Positions 21,389-34,347 are shown, counted from the first letter of the stretch. The stretch: 64,000 nt of DNA from Manihot esculenta (GCF_001659605.2 NC_035170.2:19108948-19172947); one strand, 5' to 3'. Translations and numbers: made by a program. Notes: generated from the letters alone by a model not told the origin.

Positions 21389-21575
21389 GGTTCGGCCGCC
21401 GAACCCGCTTGTGGAGGCAGCCTTCGGCTGCCAAAGCCTGCCCTCGAAAGAGGACTTTCGTCTCTGGAGGGCAATTTCGGCCGCCGAAAGTGCCGCCGAA
21501 CATGCATGAGTTTCGTCTCTGTCTGGGAGTTTCGGCCGCCGAAGGTGCCGCCGAACCTGCCGCCGAAAGTGCCCT
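21389..21575. repeat. 55-bp GCC-palindrome array in LTR C (3' copy)
   Basis: TTTCGTCTCTG anchors at 21456 and 21511 (55 bases). The third unit seen in the 5' LTR is missing, so the two LTRs of C differ by loss or gain of a unit. Confidence 0.85.
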
Positions 21576-22446
21576 GTTCAGCCTTCCTTTGCATGTTTTC
21601 CATGGATGTTTTGAGGTATTTTTAGGGGGTTTTTGGGAAGTATGTTAAAGTCATGTTCATGAATGTTTGGTCCCTCATTTGAGTCCACCTGTGTAGGTTC
21701 AGACCCGAGGAACCGAGGACACCAGCAGTGAGTTCAGCTGCTTCTGTGTCTGTCAGAGCTAGCCAGAGGTGAGTGGAATAAACTCTTTATGTTTTTAAGT
21801 AAATAAATTAATTCTTAGCATGATTCACGCATCATGAATACCATGAGATATATTAGGTTGTTTGCATTAGAATTCACGAATATGTTGCATTGCATAATAT
21901 GTTGATGATGTGGATGAATGTTGAATGATCCTTTAGCCCTCCCATGATATGATACGGTACGGAAGACCAGTGAGGCCTATTCTACGCCCCTGGCACCATG
22001 TAAGAGAAAGACCAGTGAGGCCCATTCTACGCCCCTGGCACAGTCGGAATGTTATGTTATGTTATGTTATGTAAGAGAAAGACCAGTGAGGCCCATTCTA
22101 CGCCCCTTGCACAGTTGGACTATGTAGAGGACTATTGGTGACAAATTCATCCTTGATGTGATATGATTGTGATGTGATGCATTCCATGTTACTATATGTT
22201 TTAAATGTTTTATTATTATGCTCACTGGGTTTTATAGCTCACCCCTCTCCCTTAACCCCTAGGTTTGCAGGTACAGGGTAGACCAGGAGGTCAGCAAGAG
22301 TAATGAAGTCTTGGTTACGTAATAGATAATGTGGACATGAATAATGTTGAGGTGTTATGTTTAGTACAGTCATGTATAAGTACAGTATAGAAATGTAATG
22401 TAATGATGTTCATGGATATTAAAGGTGTGCTTGACCATAGAATGTT

Positions 22447-22451
22447 GTTAT
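22447..22451. other. Target site duplication of element D, left copy
   Basis: GTTAT directly before TGTAATGACC. It is repeated at 31984-31988 directly after the other end of D. The uninterrupted 5' LTR of C shows a single GTTAT at this position. Confidence 0.95.
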
Positions 22452-23125
22452 TGTAATGACCCCAAAATGGACCGTCACCGGCGCTAGGATTCAGGTCGGC
22501 TTAAGGCCGCCAGAACCCGTAGCAAGCCTGCTATACTCTCTGTGTACCTGTAACACTCATACATGATCATACATTTTCTGTGAAAATAAAACTCTTTTCT
22601 GAACCAAGGCTTAACCTGTGCGTGCACTGTCTTTGTACTCTGTACTCATGTACTCTGTACTCTGTGTCCCTGACTAGAGCTTGCTCTAGATGGGTAACTC
22701 ATACCTGTTAAGCCTGGTTTTCACATACAGGAAAACATATATACATATACAGATCATGTACAAAACATACATCACTAAGTCAAGCAACAACTATTACATC
22801 TTTTTAATATTACATGTCCACTCTAAGCTATTACAGATCTCTTTACTTTTCCTGTATTCTGCTGGACTGTCCCTGTACACTGTACACTGAACCTGCAAAA
22901 CTGGGGTTAAGGGAGTGGGATGAGCTCTATAGCCCAGTGAGTAGAACAGTAAAACATCTCAGTAAAATATGATCTCATGGAATGCACCATATCACAGACA
23001 AGCCACATCAAGAGTAAACCTGTCACCACATAGTCCCAGTAACTCTGTGCCAGGGCGTAGAATCGAGCACCTGGTCTTCCTGTCATATATGTATATGTGT
23101 ATATAACACCTCTGTACTTACCATT

Positions 23126-23245
23126 GCCAGGGCGTAGTCAAAGGCTCCTGGACTTTGCTATACCTGCCAGGGTGTAGTCAAAGGCTCCTGGACTTTGCTA
23201 TACATGCCAGGGCGTAGTCAAAGGCTCCTGGACTTCCTGTCTGAG
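23126..23245. repeat. 40-bp tandem repeat in LTR D (3' copy)
   Basis: The unit GCCAGGGCGTAGTCAAAGG... starts at 23126, 23166 and 23206, exactly 40 bases apart. The right LTR has the same array with a one-base deletion (near 30487-30595). Confidence 0.85.
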
Positions 23246-23617
23246 ACTATTGGATCATTCAGCATTCACTCACATCACCAAATAACGATGCAATGCAACA
23301 TATTCGTGAATACTAATGCAATCAACCTATGGCATAAACATGATGCATGAGATATGCTAAAAGCAGTTTGTGGTTCAATTAAAAGTCATAAGTTTAGTTC
23401 CACTCACCTCTGGCTCTGGACTGACTCACTCTGCAGGTTCTGAACCTCTGGAGCAGTACTCACTGCTGCTCTCTCTGGTTCCTCTGGTCTGTACCTATAC
23501 AGATGGACTTAAATGAGGGACCAAACTAACGTATCAATACCTCTCTTAAACTCCCCAAGAATCCCCTTAAACTCACTCAATTATCCATGCAAAGCATGCA
23601 AAAGAAAGCTGGACAGG

Positions 23618-23812
23618 ACACTTTCGGCGGCAGGTTCGGCGGCCGAATGTCCTCTCCAGAGACGAAACTCAAGCACCTTCGGCGGCACCTTCGGCGGCCG
23701 AATCCCCCAAACAGAGCCGAACATGCAAAAACACTCGGGGGCAAGCTGTGGTAACCAAGTCACCATGCAGGAGGTTCGGCGGCCGAATGAACCTTCGGCT
23801 GCCGAACCTGAG
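23618..23812. repeat. 55-bp GCC-palindrome array in LTR D (3' copy)
   Basis: CCAGAGACGAAAC at 23656 and its variant CAGAGCCGAAC at 23711 are 55 bases apart, with TTCGGCGGCCGAA copies between and around. Confidence 0.82.
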
Positions 23813-24623
23813 TTCATCCAGAACTCAGCTTCAACGGCAAACCATCTCCTCCTTCCCTTCAACACTTTCTAACATGCATCCTTCACGTAGTCAACACACA
23901 TATACTCAAGTATATGTTCACAGGGGTCAAAAACTAACTAATAACCCCAAACAACAAAACAAACATAACACATCAACATGTATACATACATAAATCATCA
24001 ACAACTACTATGAATAACCTAAGCATGCTTCTCCTTCCTATAACCCTTCAGAAAACATATAAACAGGGTCTAAAACTGCCCTTACCTCTGGAAACAGGAA
24101 GATACACACACTGAACAAAGGAAAAACAGATCAACCTCTCTTCAAACTCTCAAAATCTCAAAAGCGTAACTTTTGTTTCTCTCAACTCTCAACACCTTTG
24201 CAAGCACCTCAAACTGCTGTAAGAACAACCAAAAACATGTACAGATGAGTCATAAGAGACGTGGCCATTCCATGGCAAGAATCTGAGGCCAACACTTGTC
24301 GAAAAAACATGACTCAGCTCACTAGCCAACTCAGCTTCGGCTGCCCAATCGCATGCGAAACCATGCAACATTCGGGGGCCGAACTTGAATTTCGGAAGCC
24401 GAACATTGGGCACTTTCGGCGGCCGAACTCATCTTCGGCGGCCAAACTTGGCTCCTCTGCCTTGGTTCATTTCAACTCAAAACTCAAAACTAAAGAACTG
24501 TAAAACCAGAAAACACCTCATAATACTGAGAAAACATAACTCCTACCCTTCTATAGAATCCAAACACCCCGGATCCCACCAGACAATAGGAATTCCGGTG
24601 CCGGATTCTAGCCGGGTATTACA

Positions 24624-24660
24624 TTCTCCCCTCCTTAAGAACATTCGTCCTCGGATGTTC
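24624..24660 (-). promoter_or_regulatory. Polypurine tract and hairpin of element D
   Basis: The minus strand reads TTAAGGAGGGGAGAAT beside the 3' LTR, preceded by the same inverted repeat as in A and C (24639-24660) with one base change in one arm. Confidence 0.82.
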
Positions 24661-24700
24661 CTAAAACATACAAAAACAAAACACAAGGAGGAAACTAACC

Positions 24701-27700
24701 TCAAAACAGATGTGGATACTGCTGGAGCATAGACTCCCGCGTCTCCCAGGTACACTCTTCTAAATTATGGTGGTTCCATAAAACTTTCACCATCGGAATC
24801 TCCTTGTTCCTTAGCTGTCTGATCTGCGTGTCCAGAATCCGCACTGGCTGCTCTATATAGGTGAGATCTGTACGAATCTCCACCTCAGGCTCACTCAGAA
24901 CCTGATTCGGATCTGACACAAACTGTCGTAGCATAGAAACATGAAATACCGGGTGAATCCTCTCCATAGAAGCAGGTAAATCCAGCTTATACGACACATT
25001 TCCGATCCTCTGCAACACCTCAAAGGGTCCAATGTACCGTGGAGCTAATTTACCTTTCTTTCCAAAACGAACCACTCCTTTCATTGGAGACACTTTCAGC
25101 AATACCCAATTACCTTCCTGAAACTCTAACTGTTTTCTGCGAACGTCTGCATAACTTTTCTGTCTACTCTGAGCTGTTCTAATTCTTTCTCTGATCATGG
25201 GCACCATTCTACTGGTAATGTCTACTAACTCTGGCCCTGCAAGAGCCTTCTCTCCTACCTCTTCCCAGCAAACAGGGGATCTGCATTTCCTCCCATATAA
25301 TGCTTCATAAGGAGCCATCCCAATGCTAGCATGATGACTGTTATTGTAGGCAAACTCCACCAAAGGTAGATGCTGCCTCCAAGAACCGCCAAAGTCTAAC
25401 ACACATAGTCGAAGCATATCCTCTATGGTCTGGATGGTCCTTTCTGATTGTCCATCAGTCTGTGGGTGGAAAGCAGTACTAAAATCCAATCTCGTGCCCA
25501 TCGCAATTTGCAGACTCCGCCAAAAGCGGGAGGTAAACTGAGGTCCTCTGTCTGAAACTATAGACACTGGAACTCCATGTAATCTCACTATCTCATCCAG
25601 ATAGACCTGTGCTAGCTTATCCACAGAATAGTTACTCCGTACTGGAAGAAAATGAGCAGATTTCGTGAGTCTGTCCACAATCACCCATATCGAGTCTATC
25701 CTGTTGGACGCTACTGGTAAACCCACTACAAAATCCATGGCTATGTTCTCCCATTTCCACTCTGGAATCGGTAATGGGTTAAGCATTCCTGCTGGTTTCT
25801 GATGCTCTAATTTCACCCTCTGACAAACCTCACAGGCTGTCACGAACTGCGCCACTTCTTTCTTCATGGCTGGCCACCAATAGACCCTTTTCAGATCCTG
25901 ATACATCTTGGTAGCTCCTGGGTGAATACTATACCTCGCATTATGAGCTTCCCTCATAATGTCTTCCTTCACACTGCCCCTATCTGGTACACAAAGTCGA
26001 CTCCCATAGCGAAGGATCCCTTTGCTGTCAAATCTGAACTCTGCATTATTGCCTGACTGAACAGTCCTGGCAATTTTCATCAACTCAGGGTCCTCATGCT
26101 GTCTCTGAGCTATCTGCTCCAGAAACACAGGTGTCACTCTCATCTGTGCTATCAACGCACCTGTATCAGACAACTCTAGCTGTAATCCCTCGTCAAAGAG
26201 CTTATAAAGCTCCATCACAACTGGTCTCCGCTCGGCTGCTATATGGAACAAACTGCCTAGTGACTTCCGGCTTAGGGCGTCTGCGACAACATTCGCCTTA
26301 CCCGGATGATACTGGATCTTACAATCATAATCACTGAGCAATTCGACCCACCTTCTCTGCCTCAAATTCAGCTCTCTCTGACTTAAGATGTACTGTAAAC
26401 TCTTGTGATCAGTGAAGATCTCGCATTTAACCCCGTAGAGGTAATGCCGCCACATCTTAAGTGCAAAGATAACTGCTGCCATCTCTAGGTCATGGGTAGG
26501 GTAATTCAACTCGTGCTTCTTCAACTGTCTCGAAGCATAAGCTATTACTCTATCACTCTGCATCAATACACAACCCAATCCCACTCGAGATGCATCACAG
26601 AACACTGTGAACTCTTCATTACTGACAGGCAGAGCTAACACTGGTGCTGTTGTCAATCTCCTCTTGAGCTCCTCAAAGCTCTCTTCACACTGGTCTGTCC
26701 AGATAAACTTCTGGTTCTTCTGAGTCAATTTGGTCATAGGAGCTGCTATCTTTGAGAAGTTCTGTACGAACCTCCTGTAGTAACCTGCCAGTCCCAAAAA
26801 GCTTTTAATCTCAGTCACTGTCGTGGGTCTGGGCCAGTTAGCTACAGCCTCTATCTTCTTGGAATCTACCTCAATACCCTCTGCTGATACCACATGTCCC
26901 AAGAAGGCAATGCTCCGTAACCAAAACTCACACTTCGAGAACTTGGCATACAAACCATGCTCTCTCAGTGTCTGCAAAATGATCCTCAGATGCTGGGCAT
27001 GCTCCTCTGCATCTCTGGAATACACTAAGATATCATCGATAAACACAATGACAAAGTGATCCAGAAACTCACTAAATACCCTGTTCATGAGATCCATAAA
27101 TGCTGCAGGGGCATTAGTCAACCCGAACGGCATCACTAAGAACTCATAATGCCCATATCTGGTCCGAAAAGCTGTCTTAGGCACATCTGCCTCTCTGACT
27201 CTCAACTGATGATACCCAGATCTCAGATCTATTTTCGAGAAACAACCTGCTCCAGCTAGCTGGTCAAATAGATCATCAATCCTAGGTAAGGGATACCTAT
27301 TCTTGATTGTGACCTTGTTCAACTGTCTGTAGTCGATACAAAGTCTAAGGGATCCATCCTTCTTTCTGACAAAGAGCACTGGAGCACCCCAAGGTGAGGT
27401 ACTAGGGCGGATGAAACCCTTATCTACCAAGTCCTGCAACTGTGCTTTCAACTCTGTTAACTCAGCTGGCGCCATCCTGTAGGGAGGTATAGAGATAGGT
27501 CTAGTACCTAGCAGTAATTCAATGTCAAACCCTATCTCCCTATCAGGTGGTAGTCCTGGCAAATCGTCTGGGAACACATCGAGAAACTCTCGGACTACTG
27601 GTACTGTGGCTGGTTCCCTCACCTGACTGTCTAGCTCTCTCACATGAGCTAGAAACCCCTGACAACCCCTCCTAAGCAAACGACGAGCCTGAAGGGCTGA

Positions 27701-29602
27701 AATCATACCTCTGGGTGTACCTCTCCTGTCTCCTCTGAAGACACACTCTGACCCATCCTGGTCTCTGAGACTCACTAGCTTCTCTCGATAGTCCAACGTA
27801 GCACTATATGCAGATAGCCAATCCATCCCTAGAATGACATCAAAATCTGTCAAGTCTAGAACCACAAGGTCAGCTGGAAGGCATCTACCCTCTATAAATA
27901 CTGGACTGAAACGACAGACTGACACTGCCACTGATGGGTCACATCTAGGTCCACTGACCCAGAGAGGAGACTCTAACGCAGAACTGATCAAACCCAACCT
28001 CTCTATGGCTCTCGAAGCAATAAAGGAATGAGAAGCACCGGGGTCCATCAAAGCATACACATCTGAACACCCAATGATGAGATTACCTGACACCACTGTG
28101 TTCGACGTGTTAGCTTCCTCCTGTGTCACTGTGAAAATCCGTGCTGGGGCTACCGGATTTCCACCTCGGGAACCTGCTGCTGAAGTAGAGGCTACCCCTC
28201 TCCCTCTACCTCTGCCACTAGTCTGAGGCATGACTGGAGCTGCTGGCCGTACAACTGGCTGTACCACACTGCCTGAACTCATCTGCTGGGATGGTACAAA
28301 AGTCATCTGCGGACAATCCCGAGCAATATGCCCTTCCTGTCCACATCGAAAACAAGCTGTAGATCCCAACCGACAAACTCCTCCATGTGGTTTTCCGCAT
28401 CGTCTGCAGACTGGAGCTGTGCCAGAGCTTGAGCCACTACCTATTCCCAGACCTGACTTTACTTTATTCCAGAACTTACTCTTTGTTCCTCTCGCTCTAT
28501 CCCATCTTTTACTACTTGGTGTGGGGGCTTTAGAACCCGAAGCCTGTGCCTGTGACTGTTTCTGAATATTGGCACTAGCTTCCATTTTCCTGGCTGCATC
28601 TATAATAGTATGGAAACTCTCCTTTTCTGCTGGAAGAATCAAGGAAGCATACCTGGGATGCAGTCGCATAGTATATCTCCTTGCTTTCTTCTGATCAGTA
28701 TCATAGGCTTGACCCACATACTGAAGCAGATCCAGGAACTTATCTGTGAATTCATCAACACTCATCTCATCTGTCTGTCGCAACTGTTCAAATTCAATTA
28801 CTTTCATCTCCCTCGAACTGTCAGGAAAAGCCCACCCTACAAACTCATTGGCGAACTCTCCCCATGACATGCTGTCCATTCTAGGCTCCACATAATTCTT
28901 AAACCATTCTCTGGCCTTCTTGCATTTTATTGTGAAACCTGCCATCTCAATGGCTCTTCTATCATCTGCTCCCAATTCACCAGTTATCATCCTAACTGCT
29001 CTGAGGTAATCAAATGGATCATCTCCTGTGTTGTATTTAGGAGCATCCAATTTCAAGTATTCCGTCATTTGGACTTTACCTCCAGATGAGCTAGGTTCAT
29101 GTCTGTCAACAACAGGGGCTACTGGTTCTGGTGGTAGTACTGGTTCATTTGGCTCTAAGTGTGCTACACTTGGATGGGTAGGGGAAGATGGATACATCGG
29201 ATATGGTGGGTAATAAGGAGGATAAGGCATATAAGGCATATAAGGAGGATATGGCACAAAACTCGAGTACTCCGACATACCTCCCATCGGATACTCTGGA
29301 TAGCCAAAACCTGAGGTCTGAGCACCTCCCTGTGACTCTCCCATACCTTCCTCAAAACTGCCTATACCCATGCTGTCATCTCTAGACTGATCAATCTCCA
29401 TAGCTTCCCTCCTTTCCTCTGATCTTTCTCCCCTAGCTGTTCCTCTTCTGCTCTCGTCGACAGACCTTCTAGGGTCTATTGACGTACCTTCCCTGCTAGA
29501 TCTCTGAGACCTTGCCCTTGGCAATGCAGGAGGACGAGCAGCTGATCTCTCATTCTCTGGTGGGACTCCAGTCAATCGAGCTGATCGACGAGTTCCTCGC
29601 AT
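24701..29602 (-). CDS. gag-pol: Intact Tekay-type chromovirus Gag-Pol polyprotein (element D)
   Basis: Open frame of 1,633 codons from the conserved [12 protein letters not shown]; an in-frame ATG at 29668 would add 22 residues not shared by relatives. In order: basic N-terminus, Pro/Tyr-rich stretch (about 101-138), Gag core (about 175-330), short knuckle CX2CX3HX3C (399-410) and canonical knuckle (417-430). Next come protease DPGAS (Asp520), RT FIDD (Asp856/857) and RNase H (Asp1003). Integrase has His1220, His1227, Cys1257, Cys1260 and Asp1290, Asp1351, Glu1387. A chromodomain (about 1575-1633) ends the protein. All expected catalytic residues are present, so this copy could encode a working retrotransposition machinery. 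Relative to A it is 29 residues shorter, the net difference lying in the low-complexity gag regions. Confidence 0.95.
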   Translation of the reverse strand: MRGTRRSARLTGVPPENERSAARPPALPRARSQRSSREGTSIDPRRSVDESRRGTARGERSEERREAMEIDQSRDDSMGIGSFEEGMGESQGGAQTSGFGYPEYPMGGMSEYSSFVPYPPYMPYMPYPPYYPPYPMYPSSPTHPSVAHLEPNEPVLPPEPVAPVVDRHEPSSSGGKVQMTEYLKLDAPKYNTGDDPFDYLRAVRMITGELGADDRRAIEMAGFTIKCKKAREWFKNYVEPRMDSMSWGEFANEFVGWAFPDSSREMKVIEFEQLRQTDEMSVDEFTDKFLDLLQYVGQAYDTDQKKARRYTMRLHPRYASLILPAEKESFHTIIDAARKMEASANIQKQSQAQASGSKAPTPSSKRWDRARGTKSKFWNKVKSGLGIGSGSSSGTAPVCRRCGKPHGGVCRLGSTACFRCGQEGHIARDCPQMTFVPSQQMSSGSVVQPVVRPAAPVMPQTSGRGRGRGVASTSAAGSRGGNPVAPARIFTVTQEEANTSNTVVSGNLIIGCSDVYALMDPGASHSFIASRAIERLGLISSALESPLWVSGPRCDPSVAVSVCRFSPVFIEGRCLPADLVVLDLTDFDVILGMDWLSAYSATLDYREKLVSLRDQDGSECVFRGDRRGTPRGMISALQARRLLRRGCQGFLAHVRELDSQVREPATVPVVREFLDVFPDDLPGLPPDREIGFDIELLLGTRPISIPPYRMAPAELTELKAQLQDLVDKGFIRPSTSPWGAPVLFVRKKDGSLRLCIDYRQLNKVTIKNRYPLPRIDDLFDQLAGAGCFSKIDLRSGYHQLRVREADVPKTAFRTRYGHYEFLVMPFGLTNAPAAFMDLMNRVFSEFLDHFVIVFIDDILVYSRDAEEHAQHLRIILQTLREHGLYAKFSKCEFWLRSIAFLGHVVSAEGIEVDSKKIEAVANWPRPTTVTEIKSFLGLAGYYRRFVQNFSKIAAPMTKLTQKNQKFIWTDQCEESFEELKRRLTTAPVLALPVSNEEFTVFCDASRVGLGCVLMQSDRVIAYASRQLKKHELNYPTHDLEMAAVIFALKMWRHYLYGVKCEIFTDHKSLQYILSQRELNLRQRRWVELLSDYDCKIQYHPGKANVVADALSRKSLGSLFHIAAERRPVVMELYKLFDEGLQLELSDTGALIAQMRVTPVFLEQIAQRQHEDPELMKIARTVQSGNNAEFRFDSKGILRYGSRLCVPDRGSVKEDIMREAHNARYSIHPGATKMYQDLKRVYWWPAMKKEVAQFVTACEVCQRVKLEHQKPAGMLNPLPIPEWKWENIAMDFVVGLPVASNRIDSIWVIVDRLTKSAHFLPVRSNYSVDKLAQVYLDEIVRLHGVPVSIVSDRGPQFTSRFWRSLQIAMGTRLDFSTAFHPQTDGQSERTIQTIEDMLRLCVLDFGGSWRQHLPLVEFAYNNSHHASIGMAPYEALYGRKCRSPVCWEEVGEKALAGPELVDITSRMVPMIRERIRTAQSRQKSYADVRRKQLEFQEGNWVLLKVSPMKGVVRFGKKGKLAPRYIGPFEVLQRIGNVSYKLDLPASMERIHPVFHVSMLRQFVSDPNQVLSEPEVEIRTDLTYIEQPVRILDTQIRQLRNKEIPMVKVLWNHHNLEECTWETRESMLQQYPHLF

Positions 29603-29609
29603 CTTTACT

Positions 29610-31445
29610 CTGGAAACACAACATATAACATACCACTTTAGCACATAAACATCATACACATACAACACTCATGGCATATCATAACAGATAGGACTCAAGA
29701 CCCTATCCTAGTGGACATGATTTCCTATTGTGCTTGACCACTTCTAACCTGTCTGAGCCCAACACTGTCTCTATAGGTCCGATCATGTGAACCTAGGGCT
29801 CTGATACCAATCTGTAACGACCCCAAAATGGACCGTCACCGGCGCTAGGATTCAGGTCGGCTTAAGGCCGCCAGAACCCGTAGCAAGCCTGCTATACTCT
29901 CTGTGTACCTGTAACACTCATACATGATCATACATTTTCTGTGAAAATAAAACTCTTTTCTGAACCAAGGCTTAACCTGTGCGTGCACTGTCTTTGTACT
30001 CTGTACTCATGTACTCTGTACTCTGTGTCCCTGACTAGAGCTTGCTCTAGATGGGTAACTCATACCTGTTAAGCCTGGTTTTCACATACAGGAAAACATA
30101 TATACATATACAGATCATGTACAAAACATACATCACTAAGTCAAGCAACAACTATTACATCTTTTTAATATTACATGTCCACTCTAAGCTATTACAGATC
30201 TCTTTATTTTTCCTGTATTCTGCTGGACTGTCCCTGTACACTGTACACTGAACCTGCAAAACTGGGGTTAAGGGAGTGGGATGAGCTCTATAGCCCAGTG
30301 AGTAGAACAGTAAAACATCTCAGTAAAATATGATCTCATGGAATGCACCATATCACAGACAAGCCACATCAAGAGTAAACCTGTCACCACATAGTCCCAG
30401 TAACTCTGTGCCAGGGCGTAGAATCGAGCACCTGGTCTTCCTGTCATATATGTATATGTGTATATAACACCTCTGTACTTACCATTGCCAGGGCGTAGTC
30501 AAAGGCTCCTGGACTTTGCTATACCTGCCAGGGCGTAGTCAAAGGTCCTGGACTTTGCTATACATGCCAGGGCATAGTCAAAGGCTCCTGGACTTCCTGT
30601 CTGAGACTATTGGATCATTCAGCATTCACTCACATCACCAAATAACGATGCAATGCAACATATTCGTGAATACTAATGCAATCAACCTATGGCATAAACA
30701 TGATGCATGAGATATGCTAAAAGCAGTTTGTGGTTCAATTAAAAGTCATAAGTTTAGTTCCACTCACCTCTGGCTCTGGACTGACTCACTCTGCAGGTTC
30801 TGAACCTCTGGAGCAGTACTCACTGCTGCTCTCTCTGGTTCCTCTGGTCTGTACCTATACAGATGGACTTAAATGAGGGACCAAACTAACGTATCAATAC
30901 CTCTCTTAAACTCCCCAAGAATCCCCTTAAACTCACTCAATTATCCATGCAAAGCATGCAAAAGAAAGCTGGACAGGACACTTTCGGCGGCAGGTTCGGC
31001 GGCCGAATGTCCTCTCCAGAGACGAAACTCAAGCACCTTCGGCGGCACCTTCAGCGGCCGAATCCCCCAAACAGAGCCGAACATGCAAAAACACTCGGGG
31101 GCAAGCTGTGGTAACCAAGTCACCATGCAGGAGGTTCGGCGGCCGAATGAACCTTCGGCTGCCAAACCTGAGTTCATCCAGAACTCAGCTTCAACGGCAA
31201 ACCATCTCCTCCTTCCCTTCAACACTTTCTAACATGCATCCTTCACGTAGTCAACACACATATACTCAAGTATATGTTCACAGGGGTCAAAAACTAACTA
31301 ATAACCCCAAACAACAAAACAAACATAACACATCAACATGTATACATACATAAATCATCAACAACTACTATGAATAACCTAAGCATGCTTCTCCTTCCTA
31401 TAACCCTTCAGAAAACATATAAACAGGGTCTAAAACTGCCCTTAC
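29610..31445 (-). other. Putative leader intron of element D
   Basis: Donor CCAGAG/GTAAG at 31446/31445 and acceptor GTGTTTCCAG ending at 29610, 7 bases before the gag ATG. It would remove 1,836 bases including array and primer site. Confidence 0.45.
29798..29809 (-). other. Primer binding site of element D (initiator tRNA-Met)
   Basis: TGGTATCAGAGC on the minus strand, three bases inside the LTR boundary at 29813. Confidence 0.9.
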
Positions 31446-31983
31446 CTCTGGAAACAGGAAGATACACACACTGAACAAAGGAAAAACATATCAACCTCTC
31501 TTCAAACTCTCAAAATCTCAAAAGCGTAACTTTTGTTTCTCTCAACTCTCAACACCTTTGCAAGCACCTCAAACTGCTGTAAGAACAACCAAAAACATGT
31601 ACAGATGAGTCATAAGAGACGTGGCCATTCCCTGGCAAGAATCTGAGGCCAACACTTGTCGAAAAAACATGACTCAGCTCACTAGCCAACTCAGCTTCGG
31701 CTGCCCAATCGCATGCGAAACCATGCAACATTCGGGGGCCGAACTTGAATTTCGGAAGCCGAACATTGGGCACTTTCGGCGGCCGAACTCATCTTCGGCG
31801 GCCGAACTTGGCTCCTCTGCCTTGGTTCATTTCAACTCAAAACTCAAAACTAAAGAACTGTAAAACCAGAAAACACCTCATAATACTGAGAAAACATAAC
31901 TCCTACCCTTCTATAGAATCCAAACACCCCGGATCCCACCAGACAATAGGAATTCCGGTGCCGGATTCTAGCCGGGTATGACA
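29813..31983 (-). repeat. 5' LTR of element D
   Basis: TGTAACGACC at 29813 to ...GGGTATGACA at 31983 (the other LTR ends GGGTATTACA). No clear TATA box occurs at the family position. The 55-bp array lies at 30978-31172 (anchors 31016 and 31071) and the U3 GCC cluster at about 31690-31812. Confidence 0.95.
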
Positions 31984-31988
31984 GTTAT
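31984..31988. other. Target site duplication of element D, right copy
   Basis: GTTAT directly after the end of D, matching 22447-22451. Confidence 0.95.
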
Positions 31989-32305
31989 CCCTTTTAATAC
32001 ATGATCTTAGATGTTTTTATGATGTTTATGTAAACCAACTCAACACATGTTATGTCACCCATTGGGGCATTGATGAGATCCCAAAGAGGGGTCAATGTTT
32101 ATGGCTATGTTTATGTATAGTGCATGCACAGGTTGAGTTTGGTAAAGGAATGAAAGAAAAGTTCAAAATTTTTATGTATGTTGTTGATCATGTATGGGAT
32201 TAAACAGGTTCACAGGATGAATGTTAGGCTTGCTACGGGTCCCGGCGGCCTTATGCCGACCTGGATCCTAGCGCTGGTAGCGGTCCGGATTTTCGGGTCG
32301 TTACA
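31989..32305 (+). repeat. 3' LTR of element C, second part
   Basis: Continues the LTR interrupted at 22451. It matches the end of the 5' LTR (from CCCTTTTAATACATG) and ends GGTCGTTACA at 32305. Confidence 0.93.
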
Positions 32306-34347
32306 CTAGAGCCCTCATCAAATGCTCTAGTTGGGTCATCATTTCATATATTAAGCTTGGTTCTCATCATATATCATTATAACACATAATAATATACAGA
32401 TCATGTATAAAAGGGATCAACCAACTCTAGGGCCAAGCACAATTCTATCAATATACATTACATGACTTTACATCACTTTACAATATATGTCCACTACCAC
32501 TATTACATAAACTTTGACTCTTGCAGCTATCCCATGCTATCTCTGGCCCTACAAACCTGGGGGTTAGGGAGAGGGATGAGCTACTAGAGCGTAGTGAGTA
32601 GAGCAATATTAAAAACTATTTAATAAAACATGCTTCCATGACATGCATCACATCACAAACAAATCACGTTAAGGATGAACTTGTCACCAATAGTCCTCTA
32701 CACATTCCATAGTGCTAGGGGCGTAGAATGGGCCTCGACCTGTACTTTTTCTTAACATAGCATAACATAACATAACATTCCAATGTGCCAGGGGCGTAGA
32801 ATGGGCCTCGACCTAGACTTTCTCTTACTCTGTGCCAGGGGCGTAGAATGGGCCTCTGGACTTTCTCATCTATCATGCCAGGGCCTAGAATGGGTCTCTG
32901 GACTTCCCTCAAGGACTAAAGGATCATCCAACATCCATCCACATCAACATCATATAATGCAATGCAACATATTCGTGAGTTCTAATGCACTACAACCTCA
33001 TATATCCATGGCATTTATGATGCATGAGTCATGCTAAAACCTTTCATTTAATTTAAAACATAGGTCAGTTCTACTCACCTCTAGTAGACGCTGGAATATC
33101 TCTGAACCAGCTAACACTGAGGGCCTCCTTGGTTCCTCGGGTCCGATCCTACACAGGTGGACTCAAATGAGGTACCGACATACTCTATCATAACTTTAAA
33201 CATTCACCCAAAAACCCCCTAAAACATCTCAAACATGCATGGAAAAAAAACCAAAGGAAGGCTGGACAGGAGACTTTCGGCAGCAGGTTCAGCAGCCAAA
33301 GGTCCCTCCAGAGCCGAAAGTCATACACTTTCGGAGGCAGGTTTGGCAGCTTAAGTCCTTCCAGAGACAAAAGTCACAACCTTCGGCGGCATGTTCGGCG
33401 GCCGAAACTCCACTCTAGAGCCGAAAGTCCAAACTTTCGGGGGCGGGTTTAGGCGGCCAAAACAACCTCCTCAAGGGGTTCGGCGGCCGAACCTGAGTTC
33501 TCCCAGAAGGCAGAACTCAATTCAACCTTCGGTCTCCAGCCTCCAAACCTCTCCAAAACATGCACAACTCTCAAACAAGCTCTCAAACACTTGCATATAC
33601 CCTTGTTCATGCATATAGGGGCTTAGAAGTAGTTCAAAACCCCAAAAACAACACATATGGCTTATGATCAACATAAACCCTATTCATGCAACCCATGCAA
33701 AAACCATGCAAAACTCACTTAAAACCCTTCAAACCATACGTAAAACATCAAGAAAGGTGAGGATCCATGCTTACCTCTTGAAGATCAAGAGGATTGATGG
33801 TCTAAACTTGGAGATGCAAGGGAAAACAGATCTAGAACCTCCAAGCCTCACAACTTTGCTTCTTTGCTCAAAAACCTCAAAACTAACATGAAAACTAGTT
33901 AAAACTTACTCAACTTTGAAGAAAACAAGGAAATCCACCAAAGGAGGTCGAGAACTCACCTATACCCAAAAAGAGAGAGAAAACTCACCTCAAATCCGGA
34001 TAAGGGGTCCTTTTATAGGTGGCCAGTCAACCACTTCGGCAGCCAGAGCTACCTTCACAGCTCTACCACTTTCGGAAGCCGAACTTGGCCTTCGGTGGCA
34101 ACGAAAACAAGCCACCTTCGGCGGCCGAAAGTGAGGTTCGGCGGCCGAACCTTACATTTCCCTCCTTGGTCTTTTCTTTTCAAAACTTCAAGTTTTCTTC
34201 ATCAAAACACTAAAATCATGCACAAACATTTGAGAAAACCTTTCTTTTACCCTTCTAGGAAACTCCGACATCCTCAAATTCCAGATTCCAACGGAGATTC
34301 AGCCAGGAAGTAGGAATTCCGACGCCGGGGTCTAGCCGGGTATTACA
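32306..34347 (-). repeat. LTR E: Tekay-family LTR missing its first few hundred bases
   Basis: Minus-strand LTR ending GGGTATTACA at 34347. Its other end is cut at 32305, where C ends, so about 300 bases are missing by comparison with K. It holds a repeated GTGCCAGGGGCGTAG unit (about 32710-32900), a 55-bp array (33277-33500, anchors near 33308, 33361 and 33415), a splice donor (33774/33775), a TATA box (34011-34017) and a U3 GCC cluster (about 34035-34152). No internal element sequence adjoins it, so it is a solo LTR remnant. Confidence 0.85.
34011..34017 (-). promoter_or_regulatory. TATA box of LTR E
   Basis: TATAAAA on the minus strand, 242 bases upstream of the splice-donor-like site. 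Confidence 0.55.

Larger units (their letters stand above)
20521..22451 (+). repeat. 3' LTR of element C, first part
   Basis: Begins TGTAATACCC after the polypurine tract and is cut at 22451 by element D. It holds a U3 GCC cluster (about 20697-20845), a TATA box, a splice-donor-like site, the 55-bp array (21389-21575), three AGACCAGTGAGGCC repeats and ATGTT runs. The last five bases (22447-22451, GTTAT) are the target duplication of D. Confidence 0.93.
22452..24623 (-). repeat. 3' LTR of element D
   Basis: Starts TGTAATGACC (the other LTR has TGTAACGACC) and ends GGGTATTACA next to the polypurine tract. It contains a 40-bp tandem repeat, a 55-bp array and a second GCC cluster (about 24330-24450). 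Confidence 0.95.
22452..31983 (-). mobile_element. Element D: complete, recent Tekay element with target duplication
   Basis: This 9,532-bp element lies in the minus orientation and is bounded by GTTAT duplications. Its LTRs are 2,172 bp (22452-24623) and 2,171 bp (29813-31983). By eye they differ by about ten substitutions and one single-base indel, so roughly 99.5% identity. The primer site, polypurine tract and polyprotein are intact. It is the only element in the window whose whole structure can be seen from one duplication to the other. Confidence 0.97.
13743..32305 (+). mobile_element. Element C: decayed Tekay element carrying element D in its 3' LTR
   Basis: Plus-strand element with a truncated 5' LTR (13743-15170), primer site, a gag-pol with six in-frame stops and a polypurine tract. 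The 3' LTR is in two pieces (20521-22451 and 31989-32305), separated by element D and its GTTAT duplication. The LTR end at 32305 abuts a minus-strand LTR (E) that lacks its own beginning, which suggests C was originally inserted into E. The left boundary was later lost in the fusion with B. Confidence 0.9.

Noticed and set aside
22690..22890. Small frame MGNSYLLSLV... repeated at 30051-30251
   Set aside because: It lies in both LTRs of element D and is duplicated only because the LTR is. No coding evidence is seen and the codon context is non-specific.
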